64,000 nt of DNA, from contig CM034547.1 of assembly GCA_020055645.1 (NCBI GenBank), positions 22,220,513 to 22,284,512 of the forward strand. The letters are read 5' to 3'. The position numbers were made by a program, and so were the translations under genes. Positions 1-11,265 of the stretch are shown here, piece by piece. The notes beneath the pieces were generated by a model. The model saw only the letters and a program-made list of their open reading frames with translations. It was not told where the DNA came from and searched no databases. Numbering within the stretch: the stretch's first letter is position 1; every line of letters begins with the position of its first letter. The stretch is from Tomocerus qinae. Its lineage: Eukaryota > Arthropoda > Collembola > Entomobryomorpha > Tomoceridae.

Positions 1-3000
1 GAATCACAAGTCTTTGATTTTAGCTGTAAATGGTTTTTTAACCAACGCATATTACACTTGAATTTGAATTGTTTTCAACCTAAGCAAAGCAACAAACCGT
101 AATTTTTAGCACAGAATGCTCTAGGTCTGAAAGCAATAAATAAATTCTCAGTTTTGGCTTATAATAGAGTTAATTTAATTCTCATTCTTCGATTTCTTCT
201 ACTATAAGAGCAACGTGTGTACATCGCGGCTCTACGTAACTGAAATTCATTGTTACAAGTTACCCTATATTTCAAAACTAAAACTGTTCTTGGAGGTGTC
301 CCTGAATAACGGACTGCTATTGGATGGTGTTTGCTTAATTCCAGTTTTACGTAGGTATACTTGCCAAACTGTTTCACCAACAGCAGACACCACGGCAGCA
401 TACACACTACAAAAAATCTTAGCGCTAGTCCATACTTTATGGGCAGATTGCATAATATCCGTAAACCGTAGTGTATCATTGTAATGATTTAATTTGAGAA
501 CACGTTTTCTGTATACATTTAGAAGTTGACCTACACATATACTAAGGTGATCTGGTATTGAGGACTAGTCTTAAATTTTATTCATATGGGTGACTACAAT
601 ATTTGAGATAATATAAATCGAATACCCACGCACATCGCACGTTTTAATTTGTTAAAAAATGCATTGCTGATGGGTCTGATGATGACAGTAGGAATATATT
701 GTAACTGTGTAAATATGTATGTAGGTAATACCATGATGATTTTGCAAGCCTTTGCTTCTCAGCGCTAAGTACTATATACAAGTACGCATTGTATTACGTT
801 TTATTGTCTGACTGACTGTCTGACAAATGTAATTCTGCTGGACACTGGATATAAATATATAACCATATACGTATTCCTTGTAAATATAAAGTATCCTTTG
901 GAAGTCTTTGATGACCTAATCCGTTCAGAACTGTCGACATGCACAAAGATAGCAATAAAAAAGGACGTTGCATTCCCATACATTATTTTGTCTAATAAAT
1001 GCTACATGATATACTTTACCAAGCATAAAGTAAGAGTGGTAGTCGCAATCGTAACTGCCAATGTATTCACTCACTGACGTCAAAAGCCTTTTCATGATGA
1101 AAGATTAATATAAGGGAAAGATGTAGGAAAATTCCCTGTATATTCACAAGTAGGGAATATAAATACAGAAGTGGTCATTTTTGTCTGCAGCCGGAGATCA
1201 CTTGATAGATGACAGGTAGGGAAACAGGATATACCATTTCCACGTATAATCTGCTCCTCCGGGAGTGTGTTTGCTAAAGGGCAGAGTTTTTTATGAAAAA
1301 TGGAAATTCTTCACTTCTGGAAATGGATTATGGATATTTTGAGCATGAAACAATCGAAAACAGACTTTTAATAGCTCGAGATGGAATCAAAAATATACTC
1401 GCGCATTGCTATACTTACTTCGTAGTTGTAGTCTAGAGTAAGATATAATTTATTCAATCAACAGACCACTTAGCTTCCACCTTACATTTTTACTGTAAGT
1501 ATAGCCCTGATCCAAACTTAAAAACTGTAAAGAATGGTTAATGTAACTTATGTTATATAGTAGAGATTGTTTATGGGGTTGCTAATCTGTACAACGAAGT
1601 TATTATTAAGATTCTCAATACAACCGTGTTGAAGGTAGGAATACAAAGATATATATTGTAGACATGATTTTGGACATAGTGTTGAAAGCTATACATTGGT
1701 ATCACACTTGCACAAGTGCACCCTTTTTGTACAAGTGCACATTTACACATCACCTGTTTGCACTTTTTTATCATGCTAAAAGGTGTCTGATAAAATCGAA
1801 ATCAGATTGCTAGACATGCTTAGTGACATCAATTGAAAATACTTTCGTAAATATATATTTTAACATAATGCATAAAACACCTGAGCAGGCAGTATATATC
1901 ATTACTGGCGCCGTCTGCGTCTATGGATTGTTTTACTTGCACCTGAAACCTTATGAATTTTCGGTTTATAAATTGCATGAACCTATATATAAGCTACAAA
2001 TACATACCTATATAAATATATTATGTTTCCCTGAATTGTAAAGCCCAATAGATACACCTTCACAGAATACCGTCAGACATGAAAAACAGGCAACCTGCTG
2101 CTGTAATTTACTGTGTCGAAAGGCAACTTCGATTGAAGCAGTCAATAAATTATTATTATATTATTATACAAGTGTTAAATGGGGCTATGGGAGTGTATTC
2201 TAGTTATTTATTCAAATTTCGAAATCCAAAGTAACCGTACGATAAAGCTTTTGAGAAAAGGAGCGGCACTACAATGAAAGCCGAATAACCTGCGTCAAGA
2301 AAACTTGACTTCATGTGGCGAAATTACCATTGACATCATGTTAAAACCTGACAAAAACTACTCAAAGTCATTCAAATCATCTAAAACTGCTCATTCAGGC
2401 ATATTGCGATTTTCCATTTCTATTATAATGATTGGTTCATTTTCCACGTTTTTGACGTTTTCAACATCGGCCAATGTTGCAATGTATTTATTTGTAATCA
2501 TATATTATATCCACTCACTATCTATATAATCTTAACTTTTTTATTATCTAAGTGTGGCCCAGCAACACATTTTACATTTGTCATTGAAATTATACATGAA
2601 ATGGTAATGGACGCAAATAAAATACCTCGAAAACGGGATTTTTAGGACCTGATGCCATAAAGCAATTGCATTTTACCTGTTGTCCATTTGTCCCGGAGTG
2701 TGAATACTTACAAAGTGGTTTAGGGACAGTTCAACCCTTGGCACTTACTTAGACAACTCCCTTGCTTACACAATACACAATCTTGAACAACAGTGTTCAT
2801 TTCCTTTGATAGTTGATATGTAGGTATGCTTTATTGTTTTGGCAGTGTGCACAACTGAAGTATATTGCGGTATACTTCGCTTATTGTCTATCAATTAGCT
2901 ATTATGAAACCATATACTGAACTACATTCTTTTTATTAGTTCCAACTTGATTAAAATTGACGCATCAACTGCGTAAATGATCCTTATTATTCCCAAGCGA

Positions 3001-3952
3001 ATGAGATAGAGTATACTTAATAGTTAATAGGACCAGACATGCATGGTAGATAGTGAATACACTCAATTTTGACTTGTTTATTACAACTTTCACAAACATC
3101 TAGTAATATTCAATAACTGATATAATATCGCGGAAAATCCCCTTGTTACGAATAACCTTTCATAGAGCTAAAAAGTATTAAAAAATGCACCAACATCAAG
3201 GTAGGTATACGATTATTTAGTTATAGTAGCATATAAGACTCTGGAAAAGTGATTGTAAGCTGAACCCGTTAGAAATAAACATCATAAAACAAACATCAAC
3301 TGGAAAACATTCCCTTGTTTGTTACGGTAGTATCAAAACAGCAATACTATTTAGAAACGAGCAAAAATCATTTCAACCCCAGAAATTCGTGTCTAAGCAA
3401 AGTCCAAAATTTAAGAAATTGTAAAGGAGTTTGGATAGGGAGAAGAATATTCCAGATGCTTGAAGTAAAGTTCTAAGGACGATTTCCGTGTACTTGTTTA
3501 GCAGAGATGTTAGGCCAACCCCAATTCTCTAAGTTTTAAAGTGTCTAACTAATGTATGTGGTAGTTTCTCACACGAGTGAAGTATTTGTATTTGAATAGC
3601 GAAAAGGCTCTATGCATCTTAGTTTATCCATCTAAATATATCGGAGGAAAAGTATATCTGTATTAATATACTATAGCGGAAATGGTAATGTGTTAGGGAG
3701 AAATCTGATTGCCATCACTTTTATCCAATGATCGTACATGTAAATTTTTGTATACGTACTGAAATCTTGTGATATGGCAGGTGTCGCATGTACACATACG
3801 AATCTTTATATAAAGTCGAATTTCATTTTCTTTAAATTAATCGATGCAATAGAAGTCTAATAGTCTTATAAGAGTACCTCAAAGAAATTATACTTTATCC
3901 CGCATCATCTTTATGAATAATGGATTCGGAATTTTAATGGCTTTCGGACGAG
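1..3952. other. intergenic, no supported gene
   Basis: Apart from the open block at about 190-480, this AT-rich stretch has only short ORFs of random character, and no recognisable repeat, RNA gene or TE protein. The last few hundred bases presumably hold the upstream regulatory region of the CYP307-like gene, but I could not identify a specific hormone-response element. Confidence 0.5.
265..453 (-). CDS. possible small membrane protein ORF (weak)
   Basis: This is a 62-codon ORF starting at an ATG at 453. The N-terminal half reads like one amphipathic or membrane segment (about residues 8-30, rich in A, V, F and Y), followed by a polar, Ser/Asn-rich tail. I do not recognise a family. The block is slightly less AT-rich than its flanks, and two other frames are also open over it (minus 159-479, plus 215-484). 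That either hints at a real exon here or is chance. No poly(A) signal or convincing splice site was found for it. It could also be the edge of a gene lying mostly outside the window. Treat as unproven. Confidence 0.2.
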   Translation of the reverse strand: MQSAHKVWTSAKIFCSVYAAVVSAVGETVWQVYLRKTGIKQTPSNSSPLFRDTSKNSFSFEI

Positions 3953-3988
3953 TATAAAAGGAGGAAATCTCACCGAGTAAAATCACAT
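3953..3988 (+). promoter_or_regulatory. core promoter (TATA + initiator) of the CYP307-like gene
   Basis: A consensus TATA box (TATAAAAG, starting at 3953) is followed 30 bases later by an arthropod-type initiator, TCACAT (3983-3988). This places transcription start at A3985, about 160 bases before the ATG at 4145. The spacing is what TFIID-directed initiation expects. The 5' leader has no upstream ATG before 4145 that I noticed. The start site is inferred from motifs, not mapped. Confidence 0.75.
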
Positions 3989-4144
3989 CCAAATCAACCT
4001 TCCATCCCAAAACATCTTCTACAGCTAAAATTCAATACGAGAATTCTAGCTCACCTTACACTTCCTAAATACCAATAAATCTCTCAAGATTTACTAATAC
4101 CTAATTACCTTTTTTCAAAAACATTTCCCAAATTCCTTTTTAAA

Positions 4145-6263
4145 ATGCTGTGGCTGTTCTCAATCACTACCTGGTGCCTGTTAGGGTTTTTTGGTGCTTT
4201 CATTGCACTAATCATCAAGGATAGAAAAGAAAACAAAGGTATGTTAGTATTTACTATTCGACTGCTCCACTAAATTTTGTCCAGTTTCCCAGACATGGGT
4301 ACCGTAAGTAGAAAAATTGCTAATTTTCTTTTGGTTTGATGCAGGATCTTACAAAGTCGCTCCTGGACCTAGACAATGGCCGATAATTGGATCCATTCCT
4401 TTCATGGCCAAATATTCCGACAGTTGCAAAGCATTCTCATCTTTGGCGAAATCTTATGGCGAAGTCGTAACTCTGAAACTAGGATCTGTGGACGCCGTTG
4501 TCATTTCTGGAATTGACAAAATTCGAGATGTACTAATTACCAGGGCACAATTCTTCGACTCTAGACCAAATTTTACCCGCTTCAACATGCTGTTTGCAAA
4601 GAAAAATAATTGTAAGTACAAAACCTAACCCAATTCCCAATTTTTTGTAGTAAACAAGAAAATTTGTCACTTATAATGCATTTTGACCTAATATTCTGGA
4701 TTATATTTTTATAGCAATTGCCTTTTCTGACTGTGATGATATGCTGCTGAAGAGACGTAATATTATTGCCCATCACTCTTACCCAAGGCCTTCCACCAAC
4801 TATTTTGAAAATTTAGACAACATCACAACTGAAAACATCATCGAATTTCTCGACATACTCAAGTCTGATGTTAACAAGGCTGAGAATAACGCATATGCAG
4901 TAAAGCCTGAAATGGGGAGACTCATCAGCAAAATTCTTATCAAGTATTTTTGCAGTACCGATTGCGATCCAAAAGATCCTTTGTTTGCAAAATATGTCAT
5001 CTACATGGATATGATATTTGAAGAGATTAACAATGGCTGCATTGGAGACTTATTACCTTCATTGATGCCATTCATCAACAAATCCCATTTGATTGACGCC
5101 AGTCACGAAATCAGACGATTCGTCGAAAGAGTAATCCTAGAGCCCCGCTTAGCTTTGATGAAAGCAAAAGAAGAAGGCCAGAAATTCAGCGCAGATGAAA
5201 ATAACAATGCACGAAACACAGAAGTCCCTGAAGACCTTTTGAATTCATTTTTAAACGCTGTAGAAACGACAGAGGATCTTACTGTAGACTTGGTACTTTA
5301 TGCTCTGGAAGACTTGATTGGGGGGCATGCTGCGATATCAAATTCCTTCATTCGCATCCTCTACCACGTCTCAAGAGCCCCAGATGTCCAACAAAAGGTT
5401 CGCGAAGAAGTCCTAAATAACTCCAGCGGATTCATGAAACTCGGTTACAAATTGCCTTACACCGAATCTGTCCTTTGGGAAGCTTTTCGTCATATTAGCA
5501 GTCCTATTGTTCCCCATCAGACCAGCGAAGATGTTTTTGTTGATGGTAAGCTTTTCAAATATCGCATTTTCTTTGATACTGAAGGATAGCAGAAATTGGA
5601 AAAAGAGAAAGTTTCTGACATTCAAACTAGATCCACTAAACTATATATTTTACAAATGTGGGTCAATTTTCCTTGATCTGATTCCCTCTTTTGAATCGAA
5701 CGAGTTTACCTAGATTTTCTGTTTGCTCTAAGGCAAATGTGCATGCTAAATTTTTGATAAATATTAAATGTTAGAAAGCGTTCTCTATGTCGGCAGCCTA
5801 CTTTAATTTTTTTTTCATGAGAGCTGACCCAGATTTCCATTTCTGATATCTGTCTTGCTGAAGTGTAGCCAACTTTGTTTACCTTTCGTTGAAATGTATT
5901 CTAATGGTTTGTTATATTTATGTAGATTACTTCGTCAAAAAGGGGACAGTTGTTTTTCTCAACAATTATGACATGCACTTTTCACCAAAGCATTGGAAAA
6001 ACCCAGAAGAATTCAATCCTGAGAGATTCTTAACTGAAGATGGCAAGGTTCTCAAGCCTGAACACTTTTTCCCCTTCAGCACTGGAAAGCGATCTTGCCT
6101 TGGCTACAAATTGACCATCTACATATGCACTGCTCTCCTTGCTAATCTTTGTCTCAACTACCGCATCGAATTGGATCCCACAGAAGATTACACCATGCCA
6201 CAGGGAAACATTGCAGTACCGGGTGTAGGCAAAAGATTCATTTACAGGCCAATTGAATGTTGA
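4145..6263 (+). CDS. cytochrome P450, CYP307 (Spook)-like, complete, 4 exons
   Basis: Exons are 4145-4238, 4345-4611, 4715-5545 and 5926-6263, all joined at GT-AG introns of 106, 103 and 380 bases with the frame kept, giving 509 residues, a normal P450 length. Residues 1-25 form an N-terminal ER membrane anchor, followed by the proline-rich hinge APGP (about 36-39). The I-helix region reads LEDLIGGHAAIS (318-329), without the usual acid-Thr pair. The K-helix ExxR is E376-R379, followed by SSPIVPH (382-388). PERF lies at 429-432 and the haem loop FSTGKRSCLG at 448-457, with Cys455 as iron ligand. The LED-x-x-GGH I-helix, SSPIVPH and the NNY stretch after KGT are hallmarks I associate with CYP307. 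In arthropods CYP307 enzymes (Spook/Spookier) act in the 'Black Box' step of ecdysteroid synthesis after 7-dehydrocholesterol. That role is inferred from family. The subfamily (A or B) is not determined. The gene looks intact, with all hallmark residues present. Confidence 0.9.
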
Positions 6264-6456
6264 GTCACATAAATGGTGTAAAGACCAAATACTATTAGTA
6301 CTGATTATTTAAGTATTATTTATCTGTCTCGTATAGAACGCTATCTTATGGGGAAATATTGATACGTTTCATTAGTCATTCGATCAATTGTATCCTTACC
6401 TATACTGCATGTTATCTGTGTTTGCGATGGAGCTAGAAGCTCAGTCCATTTGTAAC

Positions 6457-6462
6457 AATAAA
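6457..6462 (+). terminator. poly(A) signal of the CYP307-like gene
   Basis: The first AATAAA hexamer downstream of the CYP307-like stop codon (6261-6263) lies about 195 bases on, giving a short 3'UTR of about 210-220 bases. Position and sequence fit; cleavage site not mapped. Confidence 0.6.
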
Positions 6463-6463
6463 C

Positions 6464-7369
6464 TGTAAATGATTTTGTTATGTTTAACTGTCAAAACTTG
6501 TAGTGATATCTTAATACACTTCTGACCAAACATTAGAGGTATTAAGTGCAAGTATCTGCAACTAATCTTAATAATTGTACTATTTCGGTACATTCTATAT
6601 GTATCAATGATGTATATATACTATAATATGCTCCTATGAAATGTTCGTATTGCAACCTGTTATTGTACTGTATTGTGTCCCACGAGATATCTTTATTTAA
6701 ACGGATTAATAAATTGTTGAAAAAAGAAACTAACTCAATCTCTGCACGAGCAATTATTATTCTTTGGCAACAAGACCGACAACCATCCCTCATTTCTTAC
6801 TATGTTTACACTTAATCCTAAGACGTCTCAAAAGCAATTTCAGGTATTTCAAAAATTCTGTGAAATGTACATATGGAGCAACGCAATGTAACGCGGTACC
6901 AATAAAACTTAAGAAACATATGATTTAATTTTCCGAATTGATTTAAATTATGCATACTGCTGAATACAAAGGCAACTTTTTAGTGATATACCCATTAATA
7001 AACATGAATGTCAAGGAAAACATAATTCAGTTTGATGTATATAAGCACCAATACACTTTGTAGTACAATTTCATTGTGTCAGCGTCAATCGCACAGGAAG
7101 CGATTCGTGTAAGTACGTATGTAATGCACTCAAAATGTCATCATATGAATGAGAACAAAGAGAACAAGCCTTCGTTTGAGAGATTAGTATTTGATTGTCG
7201 AATTCTTGTTAGATTAGTATACATAAATGAATCCATAAATAACCGCAATTATTCAGTATGCAAATGCAATCTCCCTTTTACAGAAATGTAGTAGTACCTT
7301 GTAATATCCCGTATTAGCACACCACTCAGTATACACGAGTACGTAGTGGTGAAGTAGATATACTATAAT
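6464..7369. other. intergenic, nothing recognised
   Basis: AT-rich sequence between the CYP307-like 3' end and the transposon-like element. No ORF, RNA gene or repeat stands out. Confidence 0.5.
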
Positions 7370-7622
7370 ACAATGTGCCAAGATTCGTCTATATGGTAAC
7401 AGGTTAGTCGGTCCGGTAGTTGACAAATTAAAAATTCACTTTTGTCACTTCTGGAGGACAAATCCTATAATTTGTCCTCCACTGCTTGGATAGGATAAAT
7501 GACTGCCATTGCTAACTACCATGGTGATTACAGGCAGGTGAATATAGAGGTGAAAAAAGTGAACTTTTAATTTGCAAACTCCCGCTTCGCCTAACCTGTT
7601 TAGACAAATCTTGACAATGTGC
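7370..7622. mobile_element. short non-autonomous TIR element (MITE) with 9-bp flanking duplication
   Basis: The element proper is 7379-7613 (235 bp). Its ends are imperfect inverted repeats of about 80 bases. The left end begins CAAGATTCGTCTA and continues through AACAGGTTAG and CAAATTAAAA to TTCACTTTT; the reverse complement of the right end gives the same order with a few changes and small gaps. Both sides are flanked by ACAATGTGC (7370-7378 and 7614-7622), a 9-bp target-site duplication. It could also be read as 8 bp with one asymmetric end base. A perfect inner hairpin (GAGGACAAAT / ATTTGTCCTC) sits at about 7454-7480. No coding capacity. An 8-9-bp duplication suggests a hAT-, Merlin- or Mutator-type origin; the superfamily is not certain. 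Confidence 0.85.
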
Positions 7623-10600
7623 TAACATCGAATACCTATACATATCCGATTACTGCGGCACTTCGATACGAAATAATTTTACTGATCTGTCCATCACAAT
7701 ATTGTGCTCGTCATCAGTTCGAATCAGCCGGTTACTGGTATCAAGATGTTTGCTACAATCTATTATATTTAATTGATTTAATGCTAAATAATACCATCAT
7801 CTATTCAGTCATCTTATCACTTCTTTGGAAGAACTAATCTCTCGAATGGCGGTTCGGTAGTACCTATCTACTATAGGATTATTACAAGTTTTTTGTAGGA
7901 GAACAGAGAACAGGTTACTTCATCGCGCATTGACATCATACCCCTATTTAAAAGTGGTGACTGTATGGCCAATTATTTGATGCTAATATCGTAAGTCCAT
8001 TTGTAAAGCGGAATGAAAATTCAAAGTTGAGGTAACCTGAGACGGAGTTTGTACATTACTTTTGAAGACCTTTTCTCTCTTATTATGGAGAACAAATTTT
8101 GTCATCTGGTTTTCCACAAAATAGCATCAGCTAATTATCATGGTAGATATAAACAGACACAATGTTTAAAGTACAAACTCCCTCATCACCCATCGAGTAA
8201 CCTCTTCACCCAAGTGACCATCCTCCCTATATCTTTGGGATCTTCTATAATTATACGAAAGTGCTAAGTATACCGATAACTCTGAAATTGAACATCTTAA
8301 TGGGTTCAATACGTCATAAATTGAGAGTGCAGATATTGCATTATTGCACATCTATGGGTAAGCTGTGAACTTGTGTAATGCCTGAAGGAGGATTAGGAAT
8401 ATGAAACTAAATGTGAGAAGTTCTAGTAGGTAGAATAGGGATCTAGATCTAGATAGGGATCTTATCTGATTGGTCAACGTCATTTTGTGTCAATCCTCTA
8501 AATCCTCTTCTCCGCTGCTTCCCTTACGTTCATTTTGATAGTTACTGTTTTTTTATTATCATTAAATCATTATGCTTTACACAATGTATATAAATTAAAA
8601 TAAATTAATGAGGAAGTGAGCAAGACGTCGACGGAAGTTGGGAAATCGGTCTGGACGTTTCTTTAATTTCTTGTCTATTCATTATTTTTCATATTTCCTT
8701 TATTTTCATGGTACTGCAACAATTTTTGAAATGTATGTTATTGAGCAATACGGAATTACTAATTAAGTTTTGACATTCATTTGTCCTGTTTATCCATATT
8801 TACTAGGGTAGAATATTCAACTACACCCATGTTTTAACATCAAAGTATTGCATCAAAGCCTATCTGGTAAAATCGGACACATAATAAATGGATATAGATA
8901 GAAAGGATAAGGTTACATTTTTGGTAAATCGAAAAGGAATGACGTAAGTTTCGAAACAGTCCCAATTCCAAGAATTCACTTGTAACTATAAGTTGTAGCC
9001 ACAGACAATCTTCGAAGATCATATCATGGTTATTTCCACATACATGTCGGGACAATACCGAATTTACATTGTAGCCGATGGTATTTTTACATTTCTAATG
9101 CTGTTTTAATGAATACTAACTCTCACTTTATGCGCCAACACTAATATTTCCGGGGGTAGTAAAGGAAACGTGACCGTGCCCACTCAGACAATCGTCTCAG
9201 TCTCAACCCAAGCAGATTCTGATTTTTGAGATAAGCAATATTGGTAACTAATCTGTATCAAATATCTACATTATATAAGTAATGAGAGTCATATTGCAGC
9301 AGAATACTAATAGTTACATAGTAGACATACCCACAATTAGCATTATTAGCCAATCCATGGCCAATCCCTTATGTCCTTTATGCAACCTTCCAGCATTCAG
9401 TTTAAGTAAATCTACCAAGGAAAATTGTAAATGGGTATCGATAACGTAACTTCATAGCTTATCAGCTGAAGTAAAGCAAAAGATCTACAGACATGAAGAT
9501 GATATCAAATGATAAAATAAGTTGCGGCAAATATCATTTTTATGACGGTTTAAACTGAGTAAAGGCAAATAAAAATGATTTAAATCCGCGATTAAGTTTC
9601 CGGAGCCATAAAATGCAAATTTTCAGGATGGGGAAACATTTAACTACTATTGGTACATCTATAGAGTCTGGAGAATAATGTGTAAAGAGTTAAGGTGCAC
9701 ATGCAACGTGGGCTTTCTCCAAGAATTGTTTATCAAATTGATGTCCACACATTTACCAAAGATTACTCACGTTTAGTACTTGTCATTAGAAAGCAATACT
9801 AATTTAATAACTTGTTGTTGTAATAATTGTAGTATATTTATAACTTAAGACAGGACTGCTAAAATGCTCCTATGAAGTGTTTTTATTCACTCCTACCAAG
9901 CCGGCCACTCTGCATATTCAGGCTTAGAATTGAAACAAAGGTAGATGATACAGTTACATGACAGACAATAATAATCCCGTCACTATATCGTTCTTTGCAA
10001 TTTTGTATTTCTGTCCTGTTTCAGTCAGTTTCATGTTTAACTCCCATGCAATAATGAAACTGAAGATTTGTTTCTCCTCAAGGAAAAATTATTAAGGATA
10101 AATAGAGCTTCCTATAATTCAGGCAAAAGGAATTAGGTGTAATAGTAATAATAGTGTAAACAAAATAGTCATATAAAAATAATCCCAAACAAGCATACAG
10201 CACCTGTCACCTTCGGAAACACATGCATATTTACATGAATATGAAAGTAATAGTCGTTATATATGCATACATGAATAACTTCATTAAAATTCATAAGAAC
10301 TATTTATTTCGAAGAAAATTTGAAGCCGTCAGCAGCTGAGTAACAATAATTTATGTAAAATCACATCTTATCACGTAGGTCTTTCGGACAGACTGATACA
10401 GATACTGAACTATTTCCTCCGTTTCTAGCAACTGATGTTTTGCAGCTGGCTTCTGTATTTGTTTAGCTTTCTAATTTCGATCAACCCACCAAGTGCTGGA
10501 CCATCGTCATTACTCATTGCTTTTTGCTATGCTGAATTGCCAATTATTAATTGCCCTAAGTATAGAGATATGAAACAAAAAGCTTAAAATTGTCATTAGT

Positions 10601-11090
10601 CATTAACCAATAACTGGTAAGTTGACATTGGCGTAAGGGTAAGATCATTGTTATCATTCCCGAATTGTAGCTAGGTTTTTTTCTCATTTGGTTGGTTGCA
10701 ACGGTGTTTGAGAGGGTGACATACGTGAAGGCATTTATTAATCTAAACTGGAGCGTAAGACAACACAAGCATCACAAATATATGTAAATAAATAATTCAT
10801 GAAAGGTAATATAAACTGTCATAATACGCTTTCATAATTTATAGCCACGTCCCACGTGTAACAGCATGAGTATGACACTTGAGTACTACCTACTTATTAT
10901 GCTACTACTACTAATAAATGATGAAAATGTATACCATGATCATGGTGGTGTGAATGAAAGAAACCTATTAAAATACAAAATCTCTCCACAAATAAGATCG
11001 GTTTCATTTGTTGGGATCTCAGAAGTTTGTTGTGACATTTAAGTTTTATGAATATCTACAGATTCTACTTTGAAATAATTATGCTGTATT
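7623..11090. other. intergenic, nothing recognised
   Basis: AT-rich DNA without convincing ORFs or RNA genes. A small direct repeat of GATCTAGATCTAGAT type lies near 8440-8460. Otherwise I see no structure. Confidence 0.45.
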
Positions 11091-11096
11091 TTTATT
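11091..11096 (-). terminator. candidate poly(A) signal of the NSE3/MAGE gene
   Basis: The first AATAAA on the minus strand downstream of the NSE3 stop codon (11268-11266), about 170 bases away. Sequence-only call. Confidence 0.4.
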
Positions 11097-11265
11097 TGTA
11101 TATTGTGAAAACAGACCAATTAAAGTAATAATAAATATAAGTAGCATATAGATAGTCTGATTGAAACAAAGATACTAGGCAATTAGATTAGGTATATATT
11201 TAAGTTGAAATTAATTATAATATTTGCTTGAAATTCTTTTAAACAAGATAAAAGTGAGAATTGTT

